A DNA stretch of 64,000 bases from Flaviflexus salsibiostraticola (GTDB lineage Bacteria > Actinomycetota > Actinomycetes > Actinomycetales > Actinomycetaceae): positions 930,001-994,000 of the forward strand of contig NZ_CP034438.1 in the NCBI RefSeq assembly GCF_003952265.1. The letters run 5' to 3'. Both the position numbers and the translations under genes were made by a program. The notes under the pieces were generated by a model that saw only the letters and a list, made by a program, of their open reading frames with translations, was not told the origin of the DNA and searched no databases. Positions 17,362-26,019 of this stretch are shown here, in pieces. How positions within the stretch are numbered: the stretch's first letter is position 1; every line of letters begins with the position of its first letter.

Positions 17362-18141
17362 CTATTCGGCGTCTTCGGCACGCGCGCCCCTGTCGCCGCC
17401 GTTTCTGGCATGCACGACGGCCTTGAGACCGGCGTGGACGGCCTCGATGGCCTCCTCGGCTGTGTCGACCACGGTGAACAGCTTCTCGTCGCCGGGCGAC
17501 ATCATTCCCTCGGCGAGCACGCTCTTCTCCAGCCACTCGGCGAGCCCGCCCCAATACTCACGGCCGACGAGGATGACGGGGAAGGATTCCACCTTCCTCG
17601 TCTGGACGAGGGTGAGGGCTTCGAACAGCTCGTCGAGGGTCCCGTAGCCGCCCGGGAGGACGATGAAGCCGAGGGAGTACTTGACGAACATCATCTTGCG
17701 GATGAAGAAGTACCGGAAGTTGATGCCGAGGTCGACATAGTCGTTCATGCCCTGCTCGAAGGGCAGCTCGATGCCGAGCCCGACCGAGATGCCATCCGCC
17801 TCGACCGCGCCAAGGTTCGCGGCCTCCATGATGCCGGGGCCGCCGCCGGTGATGACAGCGAAATCGTCCGCGACAAGCCTCGCGGCGATGTCGCGGGCAA
17901 GCTCATAGTCCGGCTCCCCGGGGGCGGTGCGCGCCGATCCGAAGACGGAGATCGCAGGTCCCAGATCAGCGAGGGCGCCGAAGCCCTCGACGAACTCCGC
18001 CTGGATCCGCATGACCCGCCACGGGTCCGAATGCACCCACGCAGAATCCTGGCCCGGCGCGAGCAGCCTCGCGTCCGTTGTCGAATCCGGAATCTGGTGC
18101 CCGCGCAGGAGGATCGGACCGCGTCTGTAGGACCTCATCAT
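17362..18141 (-). CDS. LOG family protein (TIGR00730, cytokinin riboside 5'-monophosphate phosphoribohydrolase-like)
   Basis: 259 residues with a Rossmann fold. The two signature motifs are GGGPGIMEAAN and PGGYGTLDE, the latter with the catalytic Glu region of LOG proteins. LOG enzymes cleave the N-glycosidic bond of nucleoside 5'-monophosphates to give a free base and ribose 5-phosphate; many were misnamed lysine decarboxylases. The start ATG 18141 has AAGGGG 6 nt upstream and an adjacent ATG at 18138. It lies 10 nt after the quinone dehydrogenase gene, so they form an operon. Exact substrate is unknown. Confidence 0.85.
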   Translation of the reverse strand: MMRSYRRGPILLRGHQIPDSTTDARLLAPGQDSAWVHSDPWRVMRIQAEFVEGFGALADLGPAISVFGSARTAPGEPDYELARDIAARLVADDFAVITGGGPGIMEAANLGAVEADGISVGLGIELPFEQGMNDYVDLGINFRYFFIRKMMFVKYSLGFIVLPGGYGTLDELFEALTLVQTRKVESFPVILVGREYWGGLAEWLEKSVLAEGMMSPGDEKLFTVVDTAEEAIEAVHAGLKAVVHARNGGDRGARAEDAE

Positions 18142-18151
18142 CTGCCCCTTT

Positions 18152-19687
18152 CTACTGATCCAGCGTAACGGACGTGCGCGCCATCACGTTCCGGATGTGG
18201 TCGGCACCGATCGACCCCCGGAGCTGGCGCGCGGCTTCAGTGATGGAGCCGGACAGCGACGGGTAGACCGTGAACACCGATGCCACCTCGTCCGCCGTCA
18301 TCCTCTGCGACACGGCGAGCGCGATGGGGAGGATGTGCTCGGAGGCCGACGGTGCGACGACGACGCCTCCGAGGATGACACGCGTCGACGCGTCGGCGAA
18401 CAGTTTGACGAAGCCCTCCGTCATGCCCTGCATCTTCGCCCGCGGGTTGCGCGCCAGCGGAATGATCGTGACCAGCGCATCGAGGCCCTCATCGACCTCC
18501 CGCTGAGAGACACCGACACTCGCAATCTCGGGCGCGGTGAAGATGTTGGCGGCGACCCCTGTGAGATCGAGCGGCTCCACATAGTCCCCGAGGGCGTGGT
18601 TCATCGCAGTCCGGCCCTGCATCGCCGCCACGGAGGCGAGAGGAAGCGATCCGGTGATGTCCCCCGCGGCGTAGACGCGGAAAGCTGTCGTCCGGGACAC
18701 CCGATCGACCTTAATGTGCCCAGAGTCTTCGAGCGCGACGCCGGCGAGCTCGAGTCCGATTCCGGAGCTGTTCGGGATGGAGCCGACAGCGAGCAGGCAG
18801 TGGGACGCCTCGACCTCACGTCCGTCGTCGAGCGTGACGACAACACCGTCCTCGCTCCGTCGCACGGTCTGCGCACGACTGCGGGACAGGATTGTCATGC
18901 CACGCCTTCCGAAGACCCGCTCGATGACCGCCGCACCGTCGGGATCCTCGTTCGGCAGGACCCTATCCCTTGAGGAGACGAGGGTGACCGGAACGCCGAG
19001 TGCGTTATACGCACCCGCGAACTCCGCGCCTGTGACGCCGGAGCCGACGACGACGAGATGGCGGGGCAGCTCGGTCAAGCCGTACATCTGCGTCCAGTTG
19101 AGGATCCGCTCCCCGTCCGGCTTCGCATCGGGCAGCTCCCGCGGTGTCGCGCCGGTGGCGATGAGGACGACCTCGGCTTCGAGGTCACGCACGGTGCCAT
19201 CGGCGAGCTCGGCCCGGACGACTCGCGTCCCGTCGCGCCCAAGAGTGGAGGCAATCGCGCCACGGCCGTCGAGGACCGTCACGCCGACGGTCAACAGGCG
19301 GGCACGGATGTCGTTGGACTGGCGTGCGGCGAGGTCCCGGATTCGGGCGTTGATCGCGGAGAAGGAGGCTCTCCAGGGCTCCCCGGTGGCGACGATGCCG
19401 AGCTGGTCCGCGGACTCGACCGAGTACAGCCATTCCGCTGACGCGATGAGGGTCTTCGATGGCACGACATCCGTGAGAACAGCGCTGCCACCCACGCCCT
19501 TGTCCTCAATGAGCGTGCAGCGCGCCCCCAATTGAATCGCGGTCAGCGCCGCCTCGTATCCTCCGGGTCCCCCGCCGATGATGACGACCCGGGATCCCTC
19601 CCTCACCTGTGAGGCTCCGGGCAGGCGGGATTTCGGCGCTCCGGTCGCGGTCGGTCCTGTCGGCTGTTGCCCTTCGCTGTCGATCAC
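18152..19687 (-). CDS. lpdA: NAD(P)H-quinone dehydrogenase-like flavoprotein (LpdA type, no redox disulfide)
   Basis: 511 residues in the pyridine nucleotide-disulfide oxidoreductase family. It has an N-terminal FAD motif (VVIIGGGPGGYEAA), an NAD(P)H motif (LVVVGSGVTGAEFAGAY), the second FAD motif (VYAAGDITGSLPLA) and the dimerisation domain. At the position of the CxxxxC disulfide it reads GGSAVLTDVVPSKT, so both cysteines are missing; this is typical of the flavin quinone reductases related to mycobacterial LpdA, not of lipoamide dehydrogenase. Start: GTG 19687 lies 6 nt after a CACAAT element; an in-frame GTG at 19693 is the alternative. It faces the divergent pnp gene. Confidence 0.82.
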   Translation of the reverse strand: MIDSEGQQPTGPTATGAPKSRLPGASQVREGSRVVIIGGGPGGYEAALTAIQLGARCTLIEDKGVGGSAVLTDVVPSKTLIASAEWLYSVESADQLGIVATGEPWRASFSAINARIRDLAARQSNDIRARLLTVGVTVLDGRGAIASTLGRDGTRVVRAELADGTVRDLEAEVVLIATGATPRELPDAKPDGERILNWTQMYGLTELPRHLVVVGSGVTGAEFAGAYNALGVPVTLVSSRDRVLPNEDPDGAAVIERVFGRRGMTILSRSRAQTVRRSEDGVVVTLDDGREVEASHCLLAVGSIPNSSGIGLELAGVALEDSGHIKVDRVSRTTAFRVYAAGDITGSLPLASVAAMQGRTAMNHALGDYVEPLDLTGVAANIFTAPEIASVGVSQREVDEGLDALVTIIPLARNPRAKMQGMTEGFVKLFADASTRVILGGVVVAPSASEHILPIALAVSQRMTADEVASVFTVYPSLSGSITEAARQLRGSIGADHIRNVMARTSVTLDQ

Positions 19688-19693
19688 CCACAC

Positions 19694-19699
19694 ATTGTG
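19694..19699 (-). promoter_or_regulatory. Weak -10-like element (CACAAT) of lpdA
   Basis: CACAAT is followed by 6 nt and GTG 19687, with no Shine-Dalgarno sequence. It matches the consensus at fewer positions than the other elements listed. Confidence 0.3.
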
Positions 19700-19759
19700 T
19701 CAAAGAACGTCGCTGGAGGGGCGTGATCCGTTGTGGCCTCATTCGCGAGGCCGAGAATG

Positions 19760-19765
19760 TAACGT
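19760..19765 (+). promoter_or_regulatory. -10 element (TAACGT), leaderless promoter of pnp-pmm
   Basis: TAACGT is followed by 6 nt and ATG 19772, with no ribosome binding site. Confidence 0.5.
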
Positions 19766-19771
19766 GGTGCC

Positions 19772-20581
19772 ATGACTTCAGACCCCTATGACCTTGCCTC
19801 CCAGGCTGCGGACCACATCCGGCGAGCAGCGGATATCGACGCGATCGATGTCGCTCTCGTTCTCGGGTCGGGCTGGCGCGACGCCGAGGATCTCCTCGGC
19901 GATGCAGTCGTCCAACTCCCCGCGGGCGACGTCCCCGGTTTCACGGTGTCCGGCGTCGCCGGGCACGGCGGCACGCTGACAGTGCGCCGACTGGCCGACG
20001 GTCGTCGCGCCCTCATCCTCGGCGCCCGCACACACCTCTACGAGGGCAGAGGCGTCGATCCCGTTGCCCATGGCGTACGGACGGCAGCGAAGCTCGGCGC
20101 GAAGGCCCTCATCCTCACCAATGGGTGCGGCTCCACCGTGCCCGAATGGACGCCCGGAACCGCCGTCCTCATCCGCGACCACCTCAACCTCACGGGAACC
20201 TCCCCGATCCGCGGCGCGAACTTCGTCGACCTGACCGACGCCTACAGCCCCCGGCTTCGGGAGCTCGCGAAGCGTGTCGACCCTGATCTGCCGGAAGGCG
20301 TCTACGCACAGTTCCCCGGACCGCACTACGAGACCCCCGCAGAGGTCCAGATGGCACGGCTGCTCGGCGCCGACCTTGTCGGCATGTCAACTGCGCTGGA
20401 GACGATCGCGGCCCGCGAGGCGGGCCTCGATGTCCTCGGCATCTCTCTCGTCACCAACCAGGCGGCCGGCTTCGCGCCCGCCCCTCTATCGCACAGCGAA
20501 GTGCTCCAGGCCGGCCAAGACGCCTCCGAGAGGCTCGCACGGCTCCTGTCCGACATCGTCAACGAAATGAAAGAATCATGA
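19772..20581 (+). CDS. punA: Purine-nucleoside phosphorylase
   Basis: 269 residues, the length of trimeric PNP. Family motifs are VLGSGW, GVAGHGGT, RTHLYEGRG, LTNGCGS, the GPHYETPAEV loop, GADLVGMSTALE and the VTNQAAG purine-site motif with the base-binding Asn. It cleaves inosine, guanosine and deoxy forms with phosphate to give base and ribose 1-phosphate. Its stop overlaps the start of the phosphohexomutase gene by 4 bp (ATGA). A mutase of that family could interconvert the ribose 1-phosphate released, which fits the pairing. Confidence 0.9.
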   Translation: MTSDPYDLASQAADHIRRAADIDAIDVALVLGSGWRDAEDLLGDAVVQLPAGDVPGFTVSGVAGHGGTLTVRRLADGRRALILGARTHLYEGRGVDPVAHGVRTAAKLGAKALILTNGCGSTVPEWTPGTAVLIRDHLNLTGTSPIRGANFVDLTDAYSPRLRELAKRVDPDLPEGVYAQFPGPHYETPAEVQMARLLGADLVGMSTALETIAAREAGLDVLGISLVTNQAAGFAPAPLSHSEVLQAGQDASERLARLLSDIVNEMKES

Positions 20582-22245
20582 TTGATATCGATTCCTGGAT
20601 CGCCCACGACCCCGATGCTGTAACACGCACAGAGCTCATCGATCTCAAACAGCGCGCCGACAGCGGCGATTCCGCCGCCCGTGCGGAGCTGGACGACCGA
20701 TTCTCGGGCCTGCTCGAGTTCGGCACGGCGGGATTGCGTGGAGAGATGGCGGGTGGCCCGTTCAGGATGAACCGGGCAGTTGTCCGCAAGGCTGCCGCCG
20801 GCCTCGTTGATTTCCTTCAGGAGAGGGTCGGCCGAGACGCGCTCCTCGTCATCGGCTACGACGCGCGCTACAACTCGCACGATTTCGCCCTCGACACGGC
20901 GGCCGTGGCGACCGCAGCGGGGGCCCGTGCCCTCATCTTCCCCCGCCACCTGCCGACCCCCCTGCTGGCGTGGGCTGTTCGCTTCCTCGGCGCCGACGCC
21001 GGCGTCATGGTGACGGCCTCCCACAACCCGCCTCGCGACAACGGCTACAAGGTGTACCTCGGCGGACGCGCTGTCGAACCCGAAGCACGCGGCGTGCAGA
21101 TCGTTCCCCCTTTCGACTCTGAGATCGCCGCTCGGATCGCCGTGACGCCGCCCGCCGACGAGATCCCGATGGCGTCGACCGGCTGGAGCCTCATCGATGA
21201 GTCCGTGGTCGATGCCTATCTCGAGCGGACGAAGTCCCTCGTCGCCCCCGCACACGCCTCCGATCTCAAGATCGTCCACACGTCGATGCACGGGGTGGGC
21301 GGAGAGACGATGAGACGAGTACTCGAGGGAGCCGGGTTCACCAACGTCCACGAGGTGCCCGACCAGGCCGAACCCGATCCTGATTTCCCGACCGTGAGCT
21401 TCCCGAACCCGGAGGAGCCGGGCGCCCTCGATCTCGCGATCGCCGAGGCGAAGAGGGTCGGTGCCGACCTCGTCATCGCCAACGACCCGGACGCCGACCG
21501 GTGCTCGATCGCGATACCGACGAGCGATGGCTGGCGCCAGTTGAACGGCGACGAGATCGGCTCCATCCTCGGAGAGCAGATCGCGAAGATCGGCGCGATC
21601 ACCGGAGGCACGTTTGCCTCCTCTGTCGTGTCGTCCCGACTTCTCAAGGAGATCGCGCACAGCCACGGGCTCAAGCATGCGACGACCCTCACCGGCTTCA
21701 AGTGGATCGCGCGCGCCCCGGAGATCATCTTCGGCTACGAAGAGGCGATCGGATTCTGCGTCGACCCCGAAGGGGTGAAGGACAAGGACGGTCTCACTGC
21801 TGGCCTCCTGTTCGCGTACGTCACGGCCCAGCTCCGCTCGCGCGGCCTCACCATCGAAGACCAGCTCGATAATCTGGCCAGAGCCCACGGCGTCTATCTC
21901 ACCGCCCCGGTGACGATCCGCGTCAGCGACCTGGCGATCATGCCGGCCACAATGGCACACCTGCGTGCGAACTCTCCGCAGACGCTCGCAGGCCTGTCCG
22001 TCACTGAGGTCTCAGACCTATCTGAAGGCTCACCCGAGCTTCCCCCGACGGACGCCGTCGTCCTCCTCAACGAGAAGGGGGACCGCGCTGTCGTCAGGCC
22101 CTCCGGCACAGAGCCGAAGGTCAAGTGCTACCTCGAGGTCATCGAGCCTGTCGGCGAGTCGATTGAGGCCGCCCACGCCGAGGCTGCGCGTCGCATGGCA
22201 CAGCTCCAGAAGGACATGTCTGCAGCACTGACACTGCCCGCGTGA
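20578..22245 (+). CDS. pmmB: Phospho-sugar mutase (phosphomannomutase/phosphoglucomutase/phosphopentomutase family)
   Basis: 555 residues, the long form of the alpha-D-phosphohexomutase superfamily. Visible sites: FGTAGLRGEM in domain 1, the phosphoserine loop MVTASHNPP (about residue 145), the metal loop NDPDADRCS (about 302), the sugar-specificity loop FGYEEAIGF, and a C-terminal RPSGTEPKVKCY phosphate loop. It moves phosphate within a sugar phosphate. Translation is coupled to pnp (ATGA overlap), which suggests phosphopentomutase activity in nucleoside salvage; PMM/PGM activity is equally possible. It ends at a strong terminator. Confidence 0.87.
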   Translation: MIDIDSWIAHDPDAVTRTELIDLKQRADSGDSAARAELDDRFSGLLEFGTAGLRGEMAGGPFRMNRAVVRKAAAGLVDFLQERVGRDALLVIGYDARYNSHDFALDTAAVATAAGARALIFPRHLPTPLLAWAVRFLGADAGVMVTASHNPPRDNGYKVYLGGRAVEPEARGVQIVPPFDSEIAARIAVTPPADEIPMASTGWSLIDESVVDAYLERTKSLVAPAHASDLKIVHTSMHGVGGETMRRVLEGAGFTNVHEVPDQAEPDPDFPTVSFPNPEEPGALDLAIAEAKRVGADLVIANDPDADRCSIAIPTSDGWRQLNGDEIGSILGEQIAKIGAITGGTFASSVVSSRLLKEIAHSHGLKHATTLTGFKWIARAPEIIFGYEEAIGFCVDPEGVKDKDGLTAGLLFAYVTAQLRSRGLTIEDQLDNLARAHGVYLTAPVTIRVSDLAIMPATMAHLRANSPQTLAGLSVTEVSDLSEGSPELPPTDAVVLLNEKGDRAVVRPSGTEPKVKCYLEVIEPVGESIEAAHAEAARRMAQLQKDMSAALTLPA

Positions 22246-22271
22246 TCAGCTGACGCTTCCCGCGTGATCAG

Positions 22272-22302
22272 GTGGGGTGTGGGACTCAGTCCCACACCCC
22301 AC
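22272..22302. terminator. 14-bp hairpin terminator after pmm, shared with the convergent operon
   Basis: Arms 22272-22285 and 22289-22302 pair perfectly around a 3-nt loop. It lies 26 nt after the pmm stop and before the end of the convergent salvage operon. A short direct repeat (CGCGTGATCAG) precedes it. Confidence 0.8.
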
Positions 22303-22373
22303 TCGCATGTTGAGGACCGACCTCTCCTGCTCACACGGCCGCCGCGACCATCGCGCCCATGCCTTGTCAGGGA

Positions 22374-23056
22374 TCACGCCGGCTGCGGGAGCACTGCCCA
22401 CACGACGTGGGTCCAGTTACCGAGGGCCGGATGTCGGGTGGACCTGTTCACAAGGCTGTCGAGGGGAACATCGTAGAGGGCTCCAGCTGACGGCTCGTAA
22501 ATCCGAAGTTTCCGCTCGCGTGCTGGCCCGGCGGGAGGACGGCGAGCACGACATGACGGGGTACGGCGCGCGCAATCCCCTGGCCGATGTTGCCGCCCGT
22601 GTACAGCGGGACCGGAAGCCCCGCCATCGTTGCATGCCACACCGCATGGAGGATCTCCCGTCCCTGCGACGTGCGATCATCGACTGCGATGGAGCGATAG
22701 GTGACACCGGGAAAGACCGCCTCCCGTGCCAGGGTCCACGGCGGACTGCCGAATCGACGCGGCCACCTCAGCGGGCCGACTGCGCGCGACCGAACACGGT
22801 CGAAGACGTCGAGCTGTCGCTCTGCGATCCTCTCCGGTTGATCGTCGAGCTCAGCCGCCAGCTGAGGGTCTCCTGACGCTCGGAGCATGAGAAGGACCGC
22901 CGCACCGCAGGTTGTGCCATCCACCTGGGTGACGACCCTGCCCCCGAGCGTGACGGGGACAGGGTCGATGAGCGATGGGGCTGCACGGACCGGATCTCGG
23001 CTTGTCACCGGCCGCTGGAGTGCAGCGACGATCCGGCCCACGTGCAGCCTCGACAT
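22374..23056 (-). pseudogene. Frameshifted papain/C39-like cysteine peptidase-like protein
   Basis: The first 185 or so codons (start ATG 23056, 2 nt after the deoA stop) encode a protein with VVTQVDGTTCGAAVLLMLR near residue 42, a Gln-Cys pattern like C39/papain-like peptidases, and PRHVVLAVL, a plausible catalytic His. In this frame a stop falls at 22448 after a non-family tail. One base off, from about 22513 down to a stop at 22374, the sequence reads RIYEPSAGALYDVP, then LGNWTHVVWAVLP, a natural ending for such a fold. A single missing base near 22508-22514 would join them into about 227 residues. It may be a true pseudogene, a sequencing error, or a phase-variable site. Function is unknown; the peptidase call is tentative. 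Confidence 0.6.
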
Positions 23057-23058
23057 GG

Positions 23059-24339
23059 CTAGCCGATGCGATCGAGAAGCACAGACTGCCGGGTCGACGC
23101 GACATTGCTCAAAGAGATGCCTCCGTCGAGGGCCTCCTTCGCCCGCTCGAATCGCTCCTCGTCGTCCGTGTGCAGGGTGAGGATCGGGTCGCCGGCCTTG
23201 ACCTGCTCACCGATGTGGGCGTGAATGGTGATGCCGGCACCGGCCTGGACCGGGTCCTCCTTGCGGGCCCTGCCTGCGCCGAGTCGCCAGGATGCGACGC
23301 CGACCTTATAGGCATCCATGGCCGAGACGACTCCGTTGCTCTCGGCGACGACCGTCTCCGTATGCTTCGAGACGGGCAGAGGCGCGTCCGGATCGCCGTC
23401 CTGAGCGCGGATCATGTCGCGCCAGACATCCATGGCCCTGCCGTTGGCGAGGTTCTCCGCCGGATCCACATCGACCCCGGCGAGGACGAGCATCTCGCGG
23501 GCAAGTGCCACGGTCAGCTCGACGACATCAGCCGGTCCACCCCCGGCGAGCACCTCGACGGATTCCTCCACCTCGAGTGCGTTGCCGATCTTCCGTCCAA
23601 GCGGTACGGACATGTCCGTGAGGAGGGCAACGGTGGCCGTGCCTGCGCTCTGGCCGATGCGGACCATCGTATGGGCGAGCTCGCGGGCCTGATCGATGTC
23701 CTTCATGAAGGCGCCGGAGCCGACCTTGACGTCAAGGACGAGAGAGTCGGTGCCCTCGGCGATCTTCTTCGACATAATGGAGGAGGCGATAAGAGGGATC
23801 GCTTCGACAGTCGACGTGATGTCGCGAAGTGCGTAGAGCTTCTTGTCGGCGGGCGCGAGACCGCTGCCCGCGGCGCAGATGACAGCACCGATGCTCTCCA
23901 GCTGTTCCATGATCTCGTCGTTGGACAGATGCGCACGCCATCCCGGGATCGCCTCAAGCTTGTCGAGGGTCCCTCCCGTATGGCCGAGGCCGCGACCCGA
24001 CAGCTGCGGCACTGCCACGCCATAGGAGGCGACGAGCGGTGCGAGCGGCAGGGTGATCTTGTCGCCCACCCCACCCGTCGAATGCTTATCAGAGGTGCGC
24101 TTCGTGAGCGAGGAGAAGTCCATGGTCTCACCCGAGTCGATCATCGCCTGGGTCCAGGTGGTGATCTCCTCGCCGGTCATGCCGTTGAGGAAGATGGCCA
24201 TGGCGAGCGCCGACATCTGTTCCTCCGCCACGACGCCGCGCGTGTAGGCGTCGATGACCCACCGGATCTGATCCTCGGACAGGACCTGACGGTCCCTCTT
24301 CGTCCGAATGATGTCGACTGCGTCAAACCGTTCAACCAT
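23059..24339 (-). CDS. deoA: Thymidine phosphorylase (pyrimidine-nucleoside phosphorylase)
   Basis: 426 residues. Family motifs: DKHSTGGVGDK (phosphate site, about residue 86), SGRGLGHTGGTLDKLE, TVEAIPLIASSIMSKKIAEG, LVLDVKVGSGAFM, and the C-terminal PYNP domain with AGITIHAHIGEQV. It splits thymidine or deoxyuridine with phosphate to base and deoxyribose 1-phosphate. Start ATG 24339 has GAGAGGAA upstream and overlaps the cdd end by 8 bp. It is the enzyme step of an operon that also imports nucleosides and deaminates cytidine. Confidence 0.92.
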   Translation of the reverse strand: MVERFDAVDIIRTKRDRQVLSEDQIRWVIDAYTRGVVAEEQMSALAMAIFLNGMTGEEITTWTQAMIDSGETMDFSSLTKRTSDKHSTGGVGDKITLPLAPLVASYGVAVPQLSGRGLGHTGGTLDKLEAIPGWRAHLSNDEIMEQLESIGAVICAAGSGLAPADKKLYALRDITSTVEAIPLIASSIMSKKIAEGTDSLVLDVKVGSGAFMKDIDQARELAHTMVRIGQSAGTATVALLTDMSVPLGRKIGNALEVEESVEVLAGGGPADVVELTVALAREMLVLAGVDVDPAENLANGRAMDVWRDMIRAQDGDPDAPLPVSKHTETVVAESNGVVSAMDAYKVGVASWRLGAGRARKEDPVQAGAGITIHAHIGEQVKAGDPILTLHTDDEERFERAKEALDGGISLSNVASTRQSVLLDRIG

Positions 24340-24739
24340 TGCTGTTCCTCTCGACCTTGTCCAGGTCTTCTGGTCCGAACCCGAAGGGCAGGACGTCGGA
24401 CATGCGCATGATGCCCGCGGGCACCTCGATCTCCATCGTGGGACCGCCGTGCTCCCAGAGGAGCTGGCGGCACCGGCCACAGGGAACGGTGATCTCGCCG
24501 TTGCCGTTGACGCAGGTGAAGGCGACGAGCCTTCCGCCCCCGTTGCGAACGAGTTCGGAGATCATTCCGCACTCGGCGCAGAGCGCCACGCCATAGCCGG
24601 CGTTCTCCACGTTGCAGCCGGAGAAGATCCGGCCGTCCTCGGACAGCCCCGCCGCGCCGACTGGGTAGCCGGAGTACGGTGCGTAGGCCATTGTCATTGC
24701 ATCTTTTGCTGCCTGGCGCAGCTCATTCCAGTTGATCAT
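24332..24739 (-). CDS. cdd: Cytidine deaminase
   Basis: 135 residues, a homotetrameric-type CDA. Zinc and catalytic motifs are GCNVENAGYGVALCAE (catalytic Glu after the first zinc Cys) and PCGRCRQLLWE (two further zinc Cys). It deaminates cytidine and deoxycytidine to uridine forms. The start overlaps the permease stop by 4 bp (ATGA) and its end overlaps deoA by 8 bp, so the operon is tightly coupled. Confidence 0.92.
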   Translation of the reverse strand: MINWNELRQAAKDAMTMAYAPYSGYPVGAAGLSEDGRIFSGCNVENAGYGVALCAECGMISELVRNGGGRLVAFTCVNGNGEITVPCGRCRQLLWEHGGPTMEIEVPAGIMRMSDVLPFGFGPEDLDKVERNSNG

Positions 24740-26019
24740 GACTTGATGTAGGGGATATTCTCCGCCGCGGGTGGGCGGGATCGGCCGACAAAGCCGGCGA
24801 CCGCAAGGATCGTGACGATGTACGGGATCATGGCGAGCAGGCTCGGGTCGATCGGGTTGGTGGCGACGAGCGGGAGGAAGTCGACGATCGCCGAGGCGAA
24901 GCCGAACATGAGGGCCGCTCCCATGGCGCCGACCGGGTGCCACTTGCCGAGGATCATCGCTGCGAGGGCGATGTAACCGTTGCCGGCGGAGATGTTCTCC
25001 GTGAAGACGGCATTGGCGCCGATGGTGAACGCGGCACCGCCGAGGCCGGCGAGTGACGAACCGAGGATCGTGTTGAGAAAACGCGTCCGGTTCACGTTGA
25101 TGCCGACGGTGTCGGCGGCCTTCGGATGCTCGCCCACCGACCTCATGCGCAGGCCCCAGCGGGACCGGAACAGCATGATCGTGAGGATGATGATGAGGGC
25201 ATAGAGGAAGTACATGATGATCGTGTGCCGGAAGAACACTGGCCCGATGAACGGAATCTGGGAAAGCAGCGGGATCTCCCAGACCGGCAGCGAGTAGGCG
25301 ATCGAGTTCCATGACGGGTTGGCCTTGACGACCGTCCCGAGCAGGAACGAGGTGATGCCGAGCACGAGGACGTTGAGAACGACGCCAACGATGATCTGAT
25401 CAACCGCGTACTTGACCGAGAAGAAGGCCAGAAGAACGCCGATCAGAGCACCGGCGAGCGGTGCGGCGATGAGGCCGAGCCACGGGCTCCCGAACGCCGA
25501 GGCGACGATGATTCCGGTGAAGGCTCCAAACAGCAGCTGCCCCTCGATGGCGATGTTGACGACACCAACTCGTTCACAGACGACGCCTGCAAGCGACCCG
25601 TACACGAGCGGTGCGGCGGCGATCAGCGTCGCGGAGAAGAGGAAGGCAAGGGTGACGTACCTGGGGGAACCCGCACCCGAGTAGGTGAGGAACCCGAGAA
25701 TGAGCGGCATGAGGACCAGCAGGCCGAGCCACAGGGGCTGGTGCTGGCGCTTGAGCGCTCGGACGACCGAATAGGCGGTTGCGGCGGCCATGACGGCGAC
25801 GAGCACCCAGATGGCCGGGGCAGCGTGCAGGAGCAGGTCCGCACCTCCCCTCGGCCGGATGTCCTTCCACACGAACTGAGTGATGCCGTCCGCGTTGAGT
25901 GCGAAATACACCCCGAGCAGTGTGCCGAGCACGTAGATGATCGGGAGCTTCCACGAGATCGGGGCGAGAACCTCGTCCTTGGCGGGGACGGCCTGCGGCC
26001 TGTCGACGACGGTGGTCAC
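24736..26019 (-). CDS. Nucleoside ABC transporter permease (second permease)
   Basis: 427 residues with about ten membrane spans, of the BPD_transp_2 (RbsC-like) family. GVVCERVGVVNIAIEGQLLFGAF is the signature of the permeases that pair with BMP binding proteins in nucleoside uptake systems (NupC/YufQ-like), followed by AGALIGVLLAFFSVKYAVDQIIVGV. An N-terminal 100-residue region carries additional spans, longer than usual. GTG 26019 overlaps the first permease by 4 bp and its stop overlaps cdd by 4 bp. Confidence 0.88.
   Translation of the reverse strand: MTTVVDRPQAVPAKDEVLAPISWKLPIIYVLGTLLGVYFALNADGITQFVWKDIRPRGGADLLLHAAPAIWVLVAVMAAATAYSVVRALKRQHQPLWLGLLVLMPLILGFLTYSGAGSPRYVTLAFLFSATLIAAAPLVYGSLAGVVCERVGVVNIAIEGQLLFGAFTGIIVASAFGSPWLGLIAAPLAGALIGVLLAFFSVKYAVDQIIVGVVLNVLVLGITSFLLGTVVKANPSWNSIAYSLPVWEIPLLSQIPFIGPVFFRHTIIMYFLYALIIILTIMLFRSRWGLRMRSVGEHPKAADTVGINVNRTRFLNTILGSSLAGLGGAAFTIGANAVFTENISAGNGYIALAAMILGKWHPVGAMGAALMFGFASAIVDFLPLVATNPIDPSLLAMIPYIVTILAVAGFVGRSRPPAAENIPYIKS

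Noticed and set aside
17362..18141. Lysine decarboxylase
   Set aside because: The PGGYGTLDE motif is that of LOG phosphoribohydrolases; the decarboxylase name is a historical error for this family.
20326..21960. 544-codon minus-strand frame opposite the phosphohexomutase
   Set aside because: Mirror frame with high Arg/Asp/Gly content and no domain.
22508..22514. Programmed -1 ribosomal frameshift in the peptidase-like gene
   Set aside because: The local sequence lacks a standard X-XXY-YYZ heptamer and no strong stimulatory hairpin follows; a simple base loss is more likely.
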